Source: Lunularia cruciata
Taxonomy: Eukaryota; Streptophyta; Marchantiopsida; Lunulariales; Lunulariaceae
NCBI GenBank assembly: GCA_948567375.1
Contig: OX419757.1
Span: 3,472,001-3,536,000, forward strand
DNA: 64,000 nt
Direction: 5' to 3'
Position 1 is the stretch's first letter. The number at the start of each line of letters is the position of its first letter. Under the pieces are notes generated by a model. It did not search any database. It was not told where the DNA came from and worked only from the letters and a program-made list of their open reading frames with translations. The position numbers were made by a program, and so were the translations under genes. Positions 1-13,604 of this stretch are shown here, in pieces.

Positions 1-305
1 GGTGATCCCTTTAATGATAATTACTTGTCCTTTGTGAATTAGTTAGCAATTTTCTTTCTAAAGCTGCTTGCTAGCTACTTTTAAAGTAAAACACCTTTGC
101 ATTGTTAAATTTTAGTGTGAACAAATATTTCTGAAGTTGATTGTCAAGAATGAATACTTCTCAAATTGCTTGAAATGGAGGTGTCAACAATAGTGAAATG
201 GAGAATGGATCCAAAAATTGTTTGAATTGGGTGGGAGTGAGTGTTTAGTTGCACTAGTTTTTAATCAAAGTGGTTAGGATCAAGTGATAAGTTGTTATAT
301 TTGTT

Positions 306-622
306 GATTGATATGAATCTCTCTCTAAGATAGGTCTAATAGTTTTGTTGCTTGAAAATTTTGAGTGTCCATAACATTGTCCGTCCATCAAGAGGGGAGA
401 AGAGATATCATCCTATGGTGTCAAGAAGTATCAAAATAGAAAGTTATACATATGAATTTCTCTCATATCAAGAAATTCTATTGCCTAAAATTTTGAGTGT
501 CCATAACTTTGTCCACACTATAGTGTGAAAAAGCTACTGAAAAGAAAAATAGACATATGAATCTCTCTCTCAGATTGAGCAATTTTGTGGCTTGAAATTT
601 TGAATGTCTATAACATTGTCCA
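306..622. repeat. Imperfect tandem repeat, about three units
   Basis: The block 'tatgaat(c/t)tctctc', a short spacer and 'attttgagtgtccataac(a/t)ttgtcc' occurs three times, at about 306-382, 451-515 and 556-622. Unit spacing is uneven (about 105-145 bp) and the copies have diverged. No function is evident. Confidence 0.65.
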
Positions 623-2783
623 TGGAGAAGAGAGAAGATATATACATATATATATAGTGTCAAAAAGCATAAAAAAACAAAAAAAGGAGTATCATACCAT
701 TTATTGTCAAAGATTGTTCCACAAGAGCTTAAATTTCCCATCTTAAGGAGATTGTTCTATAAGAGCAAGAGAATACCTATTGAGAGTGAGAGTTTTGAGG
801 AGCACCAAAGAAGGATTGTTAATATGCCTCAGGTACTCACCTGAGGAGGTACAAGAGGAAATCAAAAGGGTAAACCCTAAACCCTTAACTCTTGGAATGG
901 CAAGGAGAGATTGAATGGGCGAGTGATAGTGATAACAAGGTTGGATTTTGGAACTCAATGAATTTGTAGAAGAGGAGGAATGTGGTTATGAAAATTCCTA
1001 CATGGAAGGATGGAATTTGCTTTTAAGATGGTGGGACTTTGCCAAAACACCTCTATATTTGGAAGATTGTGTTTAAATTGAATGCTAGAGTGAATTTTTA
1101 TTCATGCTTTTCAATTTAGATCTACTCCACTTCAAACAATTGATACGTGTAGACATGAAATCCTTTTATATTTTGTTGTGAAAGATCATGCGGTTTTTCA
1201 AGAGAATATGACAAGAAGGAAGTTGACCCTAGTATGGATCCAACTTGTAGTATTTCTTGATAGGTATGTGCACAATGAGAATGGTGCATGAATAGCATGA
1301 CGGACCAACTTGTAGGGTGTAAGCTTGGAATCCATTATAATTTCACTAAAAGAGTGATCATTACCATTTAGATAATTTGGCAAAAGAGGTGGCATGGCAA
1401 ACAAGAAGGAAAGAGAAAAATTTCTTGGGTCATTGGATTGAAGGCTATCTTGGATGTGTGGGTTTAGTGGACAAAATGGACAAAATTCTATTTCAATTAA
1501 CACAATGACCCAAATTTGAAGGAGAGACCTACTTCAATAAAAAAAGTTCATATTACATCAGTGGATAAGTTATCTATGATGATATGAGGAGAATAATTCA
1601 CTTCACAAGTAGTAAGAGGTTCTAATTTATGCAGAGGCTCTTGAGTTGTAATTGATGGCATTGGACTCTTTAGTGTTAATAACTTTTGTTATCTCTAGTT
1701 TTCTAGGAGGTTCTAGGGCACTCCCATTGCCTAGCACTATTGATGGAGTAATGATCACCAATGTTCTATTTTACTATTAATGCTCACCTCACTTCTCTTT
1801 TGTGCTATGTTGAGTATGGTATTGCTCACCATTCTTCTTTTTTGCTATTGTGCATAAGGATGCTTGGTTCTTGCCATGGCATGACATATTTGAAGAAGTT
1901 GCCTTTGTGGAATAATTTGAATCTTCAAGGTGTCAATAGCTCATTGAACAACACTAGTATCTACAAGATATGTTCCCATGAGCTATTTGGTTCTCTCTTT
2001 AGACATACTATGTGGTCCAAATGTAGTAGATTTCAACAAATATGTGGCCAAAATGCAAGTAGTCAATGAGGATTGCATAGGAATTTTTAAAAGTTGATGG
2101 CATTCCTTGAGGAAATCAATAGCTCAATTGAAGGGTGATAGGAGTAGAAATTGGTATATTCTCAAATAGATCATTGTTTGTGATATGTAACATAAATTTT
2201 TGATCAATATAGTTGATACATGGGAAGAAGAGGAGCATAGAGAGGAGAATGCCAAGGAAGGCACAAAGTTGCCAAATACATTGAGCAAAGATAGTTACTT
2301 TTGCAACCAAGAAGAAACCAAAGTGAAGGCTGTGAATAGACAAATTGGGTTTTGGAACATGTAGGGATAGACTCAAGAGAAAAAGGACCTCTATTTGATG
2401 TGTGGGAACATTGTGATATACATATTTGAATATTTATATTCAAAGGAGATTCTATGGAAATAGACTTGTAAGTTTCTCAGAAAAATTTATGTATGTGTGT
2501 CCTTGCTTACATAGAAGAATACTCTTTTTGTGTGACTCTTATTTATAATCATGCAATGATCACCATTTTATATGGGGTTTAGAGTGTGTTGTTGATGTAA
2601 CAAGAGACTCATTCTCTCTCTCATAAACAAGGTAAGATTGTTGGTGGAGTGGTTGTTATCATATAGAGAGTGTTAATTGGTTGGGTGGTCATAATAAGGA
2701 GAGTCGTCTCAAGAGAATGATCAAATACCAAGCAACACCTCCAAACTGGCTCCCTTTTAAACCAACCAATGCATGATTGTGTG

Positions 2784-2786
<3 letters not shown>

Positions 2787-2829
<43 letters not shown>
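2787..2829. repeat. (AT)n microsatellite, about 21 units
   Basis: An uninterrupted AT dinucleotide run of about 43 bp, followed by imperfect TA-rich sequence to about 2865. Length polymorphism is likely. Confidence 0.95.
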
Positions 2830-2832
<3 letters not shown>

Positions 2833-4338
2833 TATGTATATATATATTATAATTATGTATGTATATTTTAGTTCAAGAGTTAATAAGGAGATAAAGAGAG
2901 ATAGAGGAGATATATGTTTATATCTATATCTCTTTGAAGTTTAGGATGCACACCTCACAATAGTATACTAAGCATTGAGTATGAGTATCGGAAGTTAGAT
3001 GAGTGTACATGCTGTGAGGAAAAATAGGTTTGAACTCCAAGAAGAAAAGCAAGGAGGGGCTCAAACATGGGAGCAAAAGCAAAAAGGAGCTTGAGAGAGT
3101 TTACAAAGTAATTGTCCAACCAGGAGAGTTCACAATTTATGTCTGAGAGAGTTTATAGAGTTAGTTGTTCCTAAATAACTGAAAGGCTTGCTTCCAAAAG
3201 GAAGCTTCTCCTCCAAGAGATTGTAAAAGACTTGCTAGATTAATAGACAAGGGAACCTTAGGAGAAGTTTACAAGTTAGGGTTTGAGAGACTCTAGAGCT
3301 TGAAAAATTCAGCTCTCTATTTTCAATGCTCTCTATTCAAAAAACTTGTGTTTAGTTGGAGCTTTTGCATTTACATTGAGAGGAGAATGCATAATATTTA
3401 TGATTAAGAAAAGTTGTTTGACATGCCCAATATGGAAGATTTTAAAGAGCGGGATTAGTTAATTGACCACCACACCACACAAGACAACATGACACTCATT
3501 ACTTGGGCTTGGATGGTCAAAGATCAAGGGAAAAATGCAGTGGAGTGTATTCAAGAGGCAAACCTTGACAAACTCAGGTTGAAGATCATAATAGACTTGC
3601 ACTATCCATTTCCTCACATAAGATTTACTATCATACTTCATTACTTGTTTCAATTTTAGAGTGGAACTAATGCAAAATCAAACCAAAATCCACATGCTAC
3701 CTAAAGAAGCCATTCATACAATTGGAACCCCAATGAGACCCTGTATCCATGCAATAGAACCTGAATGAGACCCAACTCTCCATGCAACAAAATCCCAATG
3801 GTATCCCTTTGAAGAAGGCACCACCATCATGTAATCCATTCAAGATGCAAGATGCAAGATTGCAACATAACCTTTGTTTGCATGTAGTGGTAGCTAGAGG
3901 AGGGGCCAAATCCATAGCAGAACCTATGTTTGAGGGATGATCCCATAGCACAACCTATGTTTGCATAACAAAACCATAGCGTTACTCAATATTGTAGGAC
4001 AAAAATGTAATGAGACCTAATATTGAGGAGCAAAACCTTAGTATGGCAGACTTGTAGTGGAACCCATTTTTGATTCATTGAATTCAATTATATGTTAACC
4101 ATGTTTTGTCTTTCATGTTTAGCTCTTTCTATCTTGCAATGACATGCTTAAATTTGAGATATGGTCAACACATGCCAAACTATATTTCTAATTTTGGTTT
4201 TGTTGCTTTGTGTTGTATGTGTGGCATGTTTTGAAAAAATGCCTACCTACCAAATTTTCTTACACTTGGAACATAGGCCCTCAAATGGGCACTATCAAAG
4301 GTAGATCCTTCAAGCTGACTCTTCAAGTGATAAGACAT

Positions 4339-5096
4339 TGTAATACCAATAGCTAGACACATGGTCTAGAAATAAAATTTGGTTTTGTAACATCTGGGAG
4401 GATATTATACATGATGGACTAAGTAGATCAGACAGATGTATCATGGAAAGAGTACTTCTACTAATAGGCCAAAAACCAAAACATGCTTGAAGACTTTAGA
4501 ATCAATAGTTAGACACATGATCTAGAGATGAAATTTGGTTTGGTAACATCTAGGAGGATGTTATACATGATAGACTAAGTAGATCAGACAGGGGTATCAC
4601 TAAAAGAGTATTTCTACTAATAGGGCAAAGACCATTATGGGCCTAAACTTTAGAGGCAATTTTGGAGGACTAAATAGATGAATTAGGCCTTGAAAATGTG
4701 TAAATTCCCTCCCAATAAAAAAAGGTTAGCCTTCCTTCCCCCTGGTTTGTCTCACCAAGAGATTTCCAATGGTATTCACCCACATGATTATGAGATTCCT
4801 ATAGGAAGATTCCCTATAAGATTTGCTTTGGTCAAAGCCTGTTTGACCAACTAGATAGGACCAAGACCAACATTTTGTTGGTCTTGGTCCTATCACCCAT
4901 CCAAGCAAGAAATCTAAGGGTGGAGCTTGCTGATAGGTCACCTATCCATGTGCCTAATCCTATGGTGGAGCTTCCTTGGAGGAGATCTTCCTTGGCTTTA
5001 TAATAAAGAGAAGGTGCTCCTTTGGAGCATCGAAGGATTGAGTGTGAAATCTATGTTTTCTCTCTTGAAGAGTTTGCTTGTCCTCAGAGTATTATA
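4339..5096 (+). mobile_element. Solo LTR, family D
   Basis: The sequence starts TGTAATACC and ends TATTATA, matching along its length the two LTRs of D1 (16865-17619 and 22744-23480) read on the opposite strand. It holds the family's internal tandem duplication (about 4352-4468 and 4508-4625). No gag or pol is attached on either side, so it is a solo LTR from unequal recombination. The flanking pentamers GACAT and GGGAT agree only in part, so the target duplication is decayed or the ends are slightly off. Confidence 0.8.
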
Positions 5097-5141
5097 GGGA
5101 TGCATTTGCTTTGCCAACTAGGAGTGGAAAGAAGAGGATAA

Positions 5142-5680
5142 TGTCTTACTATTGGGTGCAAGATTGGTTCCCAATTAGAGACCGTAATGCTAGATGGTGC
5201 TTGGCTTGGCAATGTGCCTACCTGACTTTTAGACCATTCTTCTAGATGATGGATGCTCTTCTTGTTCCCTCTAGGAGGCCAAAGGAAATACATGAGCATC
5301 TTGCATTGATAGTGAAGACTAAGGTGGAGAGATCTAGGGAAAAGCTAAAGAGATCAGGTGAGGATTATGATTGGGTTGGGTTGATGTTGCAAGTCGTGAG
5401 TGCCAAGTTGGCATTCTTGCATAAGCAACTTCATCAACCTAATGGGAGGAGGTTTAAGGTGACCCATGTAGGGGAGTTCCTCACCTATCTAGTCATGGAG
5501 TGTGGGTTTATTCTAGAAAATGAAGTGCGTTACAAGACATTGACAATGTGGTCTATGAGGCAAGCCCTTGCCTTAACAAGGATGAGAGTGAGGATGAGGA
5601 TGAGGGTGAGTAAAGAGCTTTTGAATTTCATCCAAAAACTTAATGATTTCTTACTTGTAATGGCAATTTTTATTCAATAA
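5142..5680 (+). pseudogene. Decayed coding-like stretch, unassigned
   Basis: A 144-codon open frame (5246-5680) starts with MMDALLVPSRRPKEIHEHLA and is preceded, across a stop, by coding-like sequence (YYWVQDWFPIRDRNARW). It is charged, probably helical, and ends in an Arg/Met repeat (TRMRVRMRMRV). I recognise no domain. The clean flank on its left is the solo D LTR. Fragments at 5943-6176 and 6321-6521 may be further pieces of the same broken gene. It could be a dead host gene or the cargo of a transposon; the evidence does not choose. Confidence 0.35.
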
Positions 5681-5942
5681 TGGCTTTATGCGTGACTTAT
5701 GAGTTGAGTTGAGTTGACTTGCTTGTTCTTAAATGTCCAACATAACTTGTCGTCTTAAACATTTACTTTTAATTTTCTTGATAAACTTGTCATTTGAAAC
5801 TTCCATTGTCTTGTTATGTTCAACTTGTCACTACATAGTCCATGCATGTGACTCCATTATTTTGAATGTTCAACTTCATACAAATTGGTCTTGTCATCTA
5901 TGGTGGTGTATGGTTTCATTAGATTTGATATGAATTGATCCT

Positions 5943-6521
5943 TTGTGCACCGGTCCTCATCCTAGTGTCCATATTGATCACGTAAAGGACCCAAAGGGTG
6001 TTTTGGTTATAGATGATCGATGTACATCCTTTCTATTAGACACAAGTGGGCATTATGAGAGTGAGGTATATCAGATTGAGGTTGAGGTGCCCTTAGTCAC
6101 TCTACAAGGTGATTGCATTTGGCTTCTAAAGACTACTATTCATATTGTTGATGGAGAGATAGTCCCATCAATGTGAGTGCTAGGGTGTCCAATTTCAAAG
6201 GGAGAGCAGGTGAGAGAGAGTAACATGAGAGAAAATTGGCATGGAATTTTCTATTATCAAAGGTGGAGGTGGCTTATAAGAGCCAATGTGACTCTTATCA
6301 TAGAGAATTAGTGGTAATCCATGGGCAAGTTAGAGAGTGCTCAAGCTAAGATGGAGAGGATAAGAGCGGTGTTAGCCAATGTGAGGAGTGACTTAGAGGG
6401 TACTTCCAATCAAGTGGGGCAGTTTCATAGAGATTACACTTTGGGATCATCATCCTTAGAGCTTGCCATACATGAGCACACTCAAATGGAAAGTTTGGAT
6501 ATGATCAATGAGGAGAATTAA
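5943..6521 (+). pseudogene. Coding-like fragments with possible coiled coil
   Basis: Two open segments (5943-6176 and 6321-6521) lie in the same strand as the stretch upstream. The second begins MGKLESAQAKMERIRAVLA and looks amphipathic and helical. Stops and a gap separate them. No family is recognised. They are listed because their amino-acid use looks protein-like rather than random. Confidence 0.25.
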
Positions 6522-9500
6522 ATAGATAGACAAGCAAGTATCACTCTATCTACTACTCATGCTAGTGAGACAAAGACACAAATTGAGGCCACACTAACTT
6601 AGGCTTGGTTACATTGGGGGCCAAGGTAAGAGTCTAGTGTGATAACCATTGATATGGACATAGTTATTTAGAAACCTTGTGTCTCATATGATTGTGCATC
6701 TCCACTGTATTTCACCACACCTCTACACATATAGATTGGTTAGATGAGAAGAGTATGACTCTCATTGGTGAGATTTCTAGAGTTTTTATGATGCAAGAGT
6801 GGATTAGCTTGACTTAAGAGTTTACTTGGCTTTGTTTATGCTCATGAGAGGCAAAGAAAGATTTTGGTCTTGGATATTGGTTGCTTGGTAGATGTTATGT
6901 GGGATAGTAGTAGGCCCTTCAGCCAATGATCCTTGTTGGTAGAGTAGTTTGGATGGCACTCTTATAGAGCAAGGACCACTTTTAGATATATACCACACCT
7001 TGGGGTTTGAGAGTTCATGGAGTTTTGTGTGTCTAAGTTTAAGGTTACCTTGTGGACTGATAACACTCAACATGATTTCTAGCATCTCTTGAGGGACATG
7101 TGGAGTCATAGTTACTATTTGATGGTGTACAAACTAGTGCTCATCTCATGAGTGTGTTAGATGAGATGGATTGATATAAGGACCTATGAATAGACTATAT
7201 CCATAGACCTTACAATGCTTTTAATGTATTAGGTTTACCATTATGAGATATTTTGATAATAGATAGTGCTTTTTGATCCTATTGTAGGAACCATCTCCAT
7301 GATGGTTACTCCATTTCATTTTAGTGCATTGGATCACTCCTCTTCATCATGCTACTCCTTGAGTGATCCCTTAGATAGATTTAGAGCAGACTCATGTTCA
7401 ACCATTGAGTTCTTTATTGAGGAGTGGACTTTTGGCCGGCTTCTGGAGTATAGTGTGGGCACTTTTGAGGGTTTAGTTGTTACATTCTACTATCCTTCCT
7501 GATAGAGAGTGAGATCTTCTTTGGAGATATAGTCCAATGTATATTTAGAGACCTCTCCTTAGGCTTATTGTTGTTGGATTAGAGTGTGCCAGACAAGAGT
7601 GCCTTCCACACAAGGCCTTTGTTATAGGTGAGGCTATTGACAAGTCTTTGGCTAGAGGTGAGGGCATGGATGTCACGGACATGGAGATGACACCTCCACA
7701 TGTTTATCAATCCACTCCCATGTCTTGGTACATTTGTATAGCAAAACACTTAATGTATAGGAGTACTCATCCTCATTTGTTTGCATTCTTGGCCATTTAT
7801 ATTTGAGCATCATTCACACTTGTATTTCATATACACATGTTCACTTTCTTCTTTGAGTTCTTTGCTTCCAATCAATGGGCTTTCTTGACATCCTTGTGAC
7901 TTCATGTTCACTTGCCTTGTTTCCTTGTGATTTCATGTTCATTTCCATTGACACATTAGTTTTGGATTCTTTAGTTTGGATTTCCATCTATTCATGGTAG
8001 CACCCTAGCAATATCTGCACATTTCTTGGTAGTTCCTTGGCTATACCTCAATGTCATTGGACTAGTTAAACCTAACAAACTAAACATGGGTGTTTATTGG
8101 TGATACTCCAACAATACCTTAGCTTTGGACTTGGTGGAACCTTGGTGATACATGATAATCTGGCATTGGACATGGTGGAACCTTGGCAATATATGATACC
8201 TTGGTGATATCTTGGAAAAACCTTGACAACATCAGCCTATTACCAAATGTTAGTGGTAAAAATGAAGCTTTGAACTTTGGCGTAACTTTGAGTTGGGGCA
8301 ATGTGAGTACAATAGTAGAGCAAAACCTTGAAAACATTAGCTTGTCACCAGAGTGGAACCTTGGCAACATTGAGGTGAAACCTTGCCAACATGCATAATG
8401 AGTTATCATGAATGAACTTTGTGAACTAAAATATAAATATTTTGAACAAATTATTGCACTAAATTATACTTTAGCACTACCCAATGTATGCAAGTTCATC
8501 AACACTATGCTAACACATGTCATAAGATTTGCTTTGATGATTAATGAACTAAACTCTACACAACATCAGTTTGAATGCCACTTGTTACTTTAAAAGAGGT
8601 AACACATCCATGATCCATGGTCCTCCACTCTCACTTGCCACTTCTATGGTCCTACACTGCATCACTAATCATTCTCACTTGAATTGATACTTTATGCACT
8701 ACAAGATCACTACTAATGCTCTCCATCTTAGGAGAGTAATATTCAGGTTAGAGAGTAAATTAATTAAACTTATGACAATCCAATGTCAATGTAATAATAG
8801 TATAATGAATAAGAACATGTCATTACCACAAAGTTTGGAAGTGGCTAGTCATGAAGGAATTAGTGCTACTTTATCATGAGTTGTTTATTGTTATATCTTT
8901 ATCCTCTTGGGAGGGACAATTCCCAAAAGAAGGTACTACACCCCATGGTGCCACAATATAAAAAAGAAAAAACACATACAAATCACATTCACAAAAGATA
9001 TCATCGCTCTTGGCTCCTAAGGTGATGGTTCAGTCTATATTGGAGGTCATCAATCTTGAAGGTCTATATCCTTGTAGTCACTATATTGTGCATTGTATAA
9101 TGCAAATGAAGATATTATACCCTTCATAGAAGGTGTACCTTACTGCTATATTGCAGGTTTGTGACCAAACGGGGTTTTTGTTACCCATGGTACTTCATGA
9201 CACTCACAACCCTCACAACCAGTCAGCATATTTCATTGATACTTCAGAACATCCATGGATACAACACCCCAATCAAGCTTGATTGCCTTCTTAATTTGAG
9301 TTCCTCACCACTACTCCACCCAACAATCATGAATCATACACAATACTAACATGGACATGATAAGGATCATAGAGGTCCTTATTGCACTATCTCCAACACA
9401 AAGGTTCATTCATACATACACTAAAAATTATGAAGTTGTAATTCCACACAGGCATAAGCTAAACTGCACTTAGATGAACATTCAAAGTCTGAACTCTTAT

Positions 9501-9940
9501 TATATTGGGGTTATTTGCCTTATAATTTTTGCTACAAAATGATGGGGTGCATCCAATAACATGTGATGCCATGATCCCTAATTAAGCTCTAACCCAATTG
9601 GTAATAACACTAATATATCTACTCTATTTGCCCAATTAATGCTATGATGGCACCACCTACAAAAGGGTGCATACCATACACTCCACTAGTTACAAACTTC
9701 CAGCTAGGTGTTGGAAGAGGAGTCTTGATGACATGGCAATGGAAAAAATGTCATATTGTACATGACCATACTTATATACCTGTCATTCCTCTATTGATAT
9801 TTGATCCCCACGGGTAGGCCAACACGATGATGCTTGACTATAATGGTCTCTCACCATGATGAAGGCTGACTCCAATGATCAAACAACTTTGATGGTCATG
9901 GCATAATGACTGTACCCCAAGGTTGTAACCTATCTTACAT
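6522..9940. other. No gene recognised
   Basis: Only short open frames without recognisable domains occur on either strand. A degenerate 'ggaacCTTGG..ATA' minisatellite lies at about 8095-8400. I see no LTR, primer site or polypurine tract here. Confidence 0.55.
8095..8400. repeat. Degenerate CCTTGG(T/C)(G/A)ATA minisatellite
   Basis: The motif 'ggacatggtggaaccttgg' occurs twice about 40 bp apart (near 8128 and 8168), followed by looser copies of 'accttgg..ata' and 'aaccttg.aaca'. Copies are irregular in length. No function is evident. Confidence 0.45.
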
Positions 9941-9963
9941 ATGTATAAGGGTTTGACAAGTCT

Positions 9964-12900
9964 TTACTTCCTTGACCCTCTTGGCTTTCCTGATGTATTT
10001 TCTCCCTTGCATCTAAAAATAAGCTCATCCCCATATTCTTCCAGCTCTTGGCTGACCTTAGATAAGATGCAATCAATTTCTTCATCAATGTACTTCCGTA
10101 GGTTCTTGCCCAACTTGGCCAATTGCTCCAATGAATACTTCTTTGTTCCTATGGCATGTATCTCCAACTTCAACTCCAAGAGCTTTGCATGATGAACCTA
10201 GGTCTATGTGGCTTCTCCCACTTGCACTAGGTTCATAATGTCTTCCACTATTGTGATCACTCATATTTTCTCCTCATCTAGGTATCCCGGATGGATTGCA
10301 CTTTGATGTCCACCTCCTGCCTGATCTGCACATGAAGGATTTGCTTTTGGTCTTTGTGGCCATTGACAATGGTGGTCAGTTCCTCAATGCACATCCGGGT
10401 CTTCTCCACCTCCGTATTAAGACCATGTTTGTCTTTGGTGCTTTGGCTGCGGAGAACATTTAGTTCCCTCTTGAGAGACACCACCTCCTCATCCCTAACA
10501 CTCAGCTGCTCCTTGTGCTTCTTTTGCATCTCCTCAACATGATGGTTGGACTACCCCTTAAGTGTTAGTACATTGTAATCTAAGTAGGGAATTTTCTATT
10601 GTGCTCTTGGTATCTCCTTCTTCATCAGGTGCATCTTCCCTTCCTTCCTCTTCAATTTCTCTTCTTGGGCCACCTTATAGCTTATGAATGAGTTTGCATT
10701 GGGTAGTACCAACCTTCATCACTGCAAGTATTGCCTTCACTTGATGAAACTGTGTTTAGTACTATTACAGCAAGGTGTCACTGTCCTTTTTCCACACCTT
10801 TTGGTTCACATACAAGATGTCCCCTTCTCCTTTGGCTCTTCATAGCTCTTCACAACTATAAACCCTAAACCCACAAACTCATGATGAGTTGGCATCTAAG
10901 ATCATTTCTCCTTGTCTGGTCCGACCCACCAAAGCTTGCTTGTGATGACAACATCTCCTTCTTGTGACGACAACCCCCTTCCAAATGGCATGACCTCATG
11001 AGGCATGAGCTGGTCCAACTTCTGCTCTAGGTATTTGCAATGTCCTCACAACTTAGCTTGTTGAGTCTCTAAGCATGCAATACCAATGTGAGCCTTGGTT
11101 AAATCCTTCTTTGCTCCTAGCCTTACAAATTTCATATGTAAGCAATCTATTAAGAGCTTGTAATCCGTCACGGTTGGTTTGATGTCCCAATATACCGGTA
11201 GTAGGTCTTCCATAGCCCTTAGGACTGGCCGTAACATGTGAGAAACCTAAGTAGATAGGGTGGGAAATTCACAAAATATTCCAATCATGGCTCTTTGTAG
11301 GATGGTATGGTTGGGCCACCAAGATGTGGTCCTCAAGGGGTCTTGGTGGAGAATTTGCATTCCCTTCTCTCTTGCTGATCTTTTGCCTCTCAACACTTCA
11401 GATGTTGCTACAATTTTAGCAATTGTTGTTGAAGCCACAATTACTTCATCCAAGTCTAAGGAGAGTTGTCTCCTTAAACCCTTCTCCTTCTCTACACTCA
11501 AGAACCTCCTTTCTTGTGATTTTTAGGGTGTCATCTATATGTCCTTGAGTACAAGTATATAGGGTGGAGTCACCACTTGTTGCCTTTGAAGGGCACCAAA
11601 GGTGAGCTCCGCATTGTCTTAACTTTTGGTGATGGAAGAGTCTTCTTGAGTTCTAGTTGGGATATCAAAATATTCTCCTCCTCATCCACCACAATGCCAT
11701 CTTCTCTCTTGGTGGTAGGCTATTCTAACACTTCTAACACTACCACAGACATGGAGGTGGATTGCACTTCCTTGCCTTACCTCTCTTTCCTTTAGAGGAT
11801 ACTTCAATATAGGAGAAGGAAGTCTCCTATTCTAGAGGTGCCTCCTCATTGACCAATGATGACTCCTTCTCCCTAATCACTTGGGGTTCTTCAACATAAG
11901 GATTTCCCTAGGAGTGACAATTACTCCCTTCCTTGCTTCCCAACCCTGACTCACTTGTAGATTATGAATTCTCTTTTGTTGGAAGATCTCACAACTTGCG
12001 GATTATGCCAATGTCTCTTTCTTGACTGGGCTAGCATTATGGTCACCTTTTTTTTTTGCTTGTACTTGCTCCTGAAACCTTTTTTATCGGGGCCAATTTC
12101 TCAATCTTGTGGTAATGCAAGAAGGCCTCCTTGTACTTCTTGGTCTCCACCACATGCTTAGGTTGGGCTTGATGGTAGCCTGTTGTAATACCAAGAGCAA
12201 GCCATATGATTTTGATGTAAAATTTGGTTTAGTAAAATCTGGAATGATGTTATACATGATGGTCAAAATAGATCAGATAGAAGTATCACCAAAAGAGTAC
12301 TTCTACGAATAGGGGAAAAACCAAAACTTGAAAACCTTAGAACCAATAGCTAGATATATGATTTAAAGGTGAGAATTGGTTTGGTGACATCTGGAAGAAT
12401 GTTACACATGATGGAGTAAATAGATCAGAAAGAGGTATCACCAAAAGGGGACTTCTACTAATAGAGTAGGAATCAAAATATGCTTGGAATCTTTGAAGGC
12501 AATTTTGGAGGCCTAAACGGATGAATTAGGCCTAAAAAATGTGCAAATCTGTCCCCAACTGAGGAATGGTTGGCCTTCCCTCCCCACCACTTTTTCTAGT
12601 TGAGAGCTTTCCAATGGTACCTCAACCAAGTGATTTTGAGATTCCTATAGGAAGATTCCCTAAAAGATTCCCTTTGGTCAAAGCTTGTTTGACCAACCAG
12701 ATAGGACTAGGTCCGACATGTCACCCATCCAAGTAAGTAATCCAAGGGTGGAGCTTGCTGACATGCCACCTATCTGTGTGCCTAATCCTATGGTGGAGCT
12801 TCCTTGGAGGAGATCCTCTTTGTCTATATAATAAAGAGAAGGTGCTCCTTTGGAGCATCGGATGATTGAGTGTGAAATTTGTGTTCTCTCTCTTCTCTTG

Positions 12901-13590
12901 TCCTCAGATTATCACACCGGTCAGGTAGTAATGTGATGGGAAGAGTGTCCACTCCTCCTTCAACAATTGCATCCCAATGTAAAAATGTAGAACAAACAAA
13001 GAGAAGGTGTTTCTTCCCTATGTTTCAAGTTGCTCTGTCATCTCCCAAGCATGATGATAGAATCTCTACACCTAGTCCATGGGTTTTCCTTCATGTAGTA
13101 GCTAGAAGAAGGTGGCCTGCCTTTTGCTCACATAAGTTGTCCTCAGGGATTTGAAGAGCTTCAGAAGCAAGGTCACCACCATCATTGTACTCATTTCCCT
13201 CCCTATCTGTTCCCCATCTTAGCATACTTAAACAAGACCTCAAACTTCCTCAACATTTCTTTTGTTGGTTGGGGCCACTCCTAGTTAGGTACATTACTCC
13301 AAGTGTAGAATCCAATCTAAGCACACACCATGCAAAAACATTATTGGACAAGTTGGTAAAGTTTAGGTTCTTCTTCTCCTTTATCTCTAGCACCATAAAG
13401 AGATAAGTAAAATCCCAAATCCATAACAAGAACTGCAAGCGTTGGGATTGAGGTACTCCACATAGCATTAGTGAACCCATTTCTCAACTCTTGGAGTTTG
13501 GAGAGAAATTGTGGTTGGCATCTTCTTCTTGGGTGACATTATGTTGCTCAATAATGCAAAATTGCGCTCTCTCTCATTTTCCTTCCACTC
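9964..13590 (-). pseudogene. Decayed coiled-coil gene, copy 1 (split by solo LTR)
   Basis: Read on the minus strand, open segments at 11046-11237, 10278-10529 and 9964-10179 give a coiled-coil-like protein: a Lys/Glu-rich helix (EMQKKHKEQLSVRDEEVVSL) is followed by a C-terminal stretch (KLGKNLRKYIDEEIDCILSK). The C-terminal part resembles, in order and character, the plus-strand decayed gene around D1 (24770-24920, containing LLINLKECIDRKLGEVLDNL), and a QPKHVVE/QPKDVV motif near 12150 recurs near 23530. Many stops and shifts break it, and the D solo LTR at 12184-12916 sits inside. No known domain is recognised; it could be a dead host family or transposon cargo. Confidence 0.4.
12184..12916 (+). 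mobile_element. Solo LTR, family D, with near-perfect TSD
   Basis: It starts TGTAATACC and ends TTATCACA, and is collinear with the D1 LTRs including the internal duplication and the 'ggagcttccttggagg' block. The flanks are CCTGT (12179-12183) and CCGGT (12917-12921), four of five identical, consistent with the 5-bp duplication of a Ty3/gypsy integration. No internal region remains. Confidence 0.85.
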
Positions 13591-13604
13591 TTCTAATCTT
13601 GATG

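Larger units (their letters stand above)
1..4338. other. AT-rich unassigned DNA, no gene recognised
   Basis: Both strands are interrupted by frequent stops and nothing longer than about 100 codons is open. None of the short open stretches has a recognisable domain. The stretch contains an imperfect tandem repeat at 306-622, an (AT)n run at 2787-2829 and a loosely repeated 'catagc..aacctatgtttg' motif near 3900-3970. It ends where the solo D LTR begins. It could be old, unrecognisable transposon sequence. Confidence 0.6.

Noticed and set aside
12048-12058. T-run as a possible polyadenylation or retrogene tail
   Set aside because: No flanking duplication or retrogene body was found.
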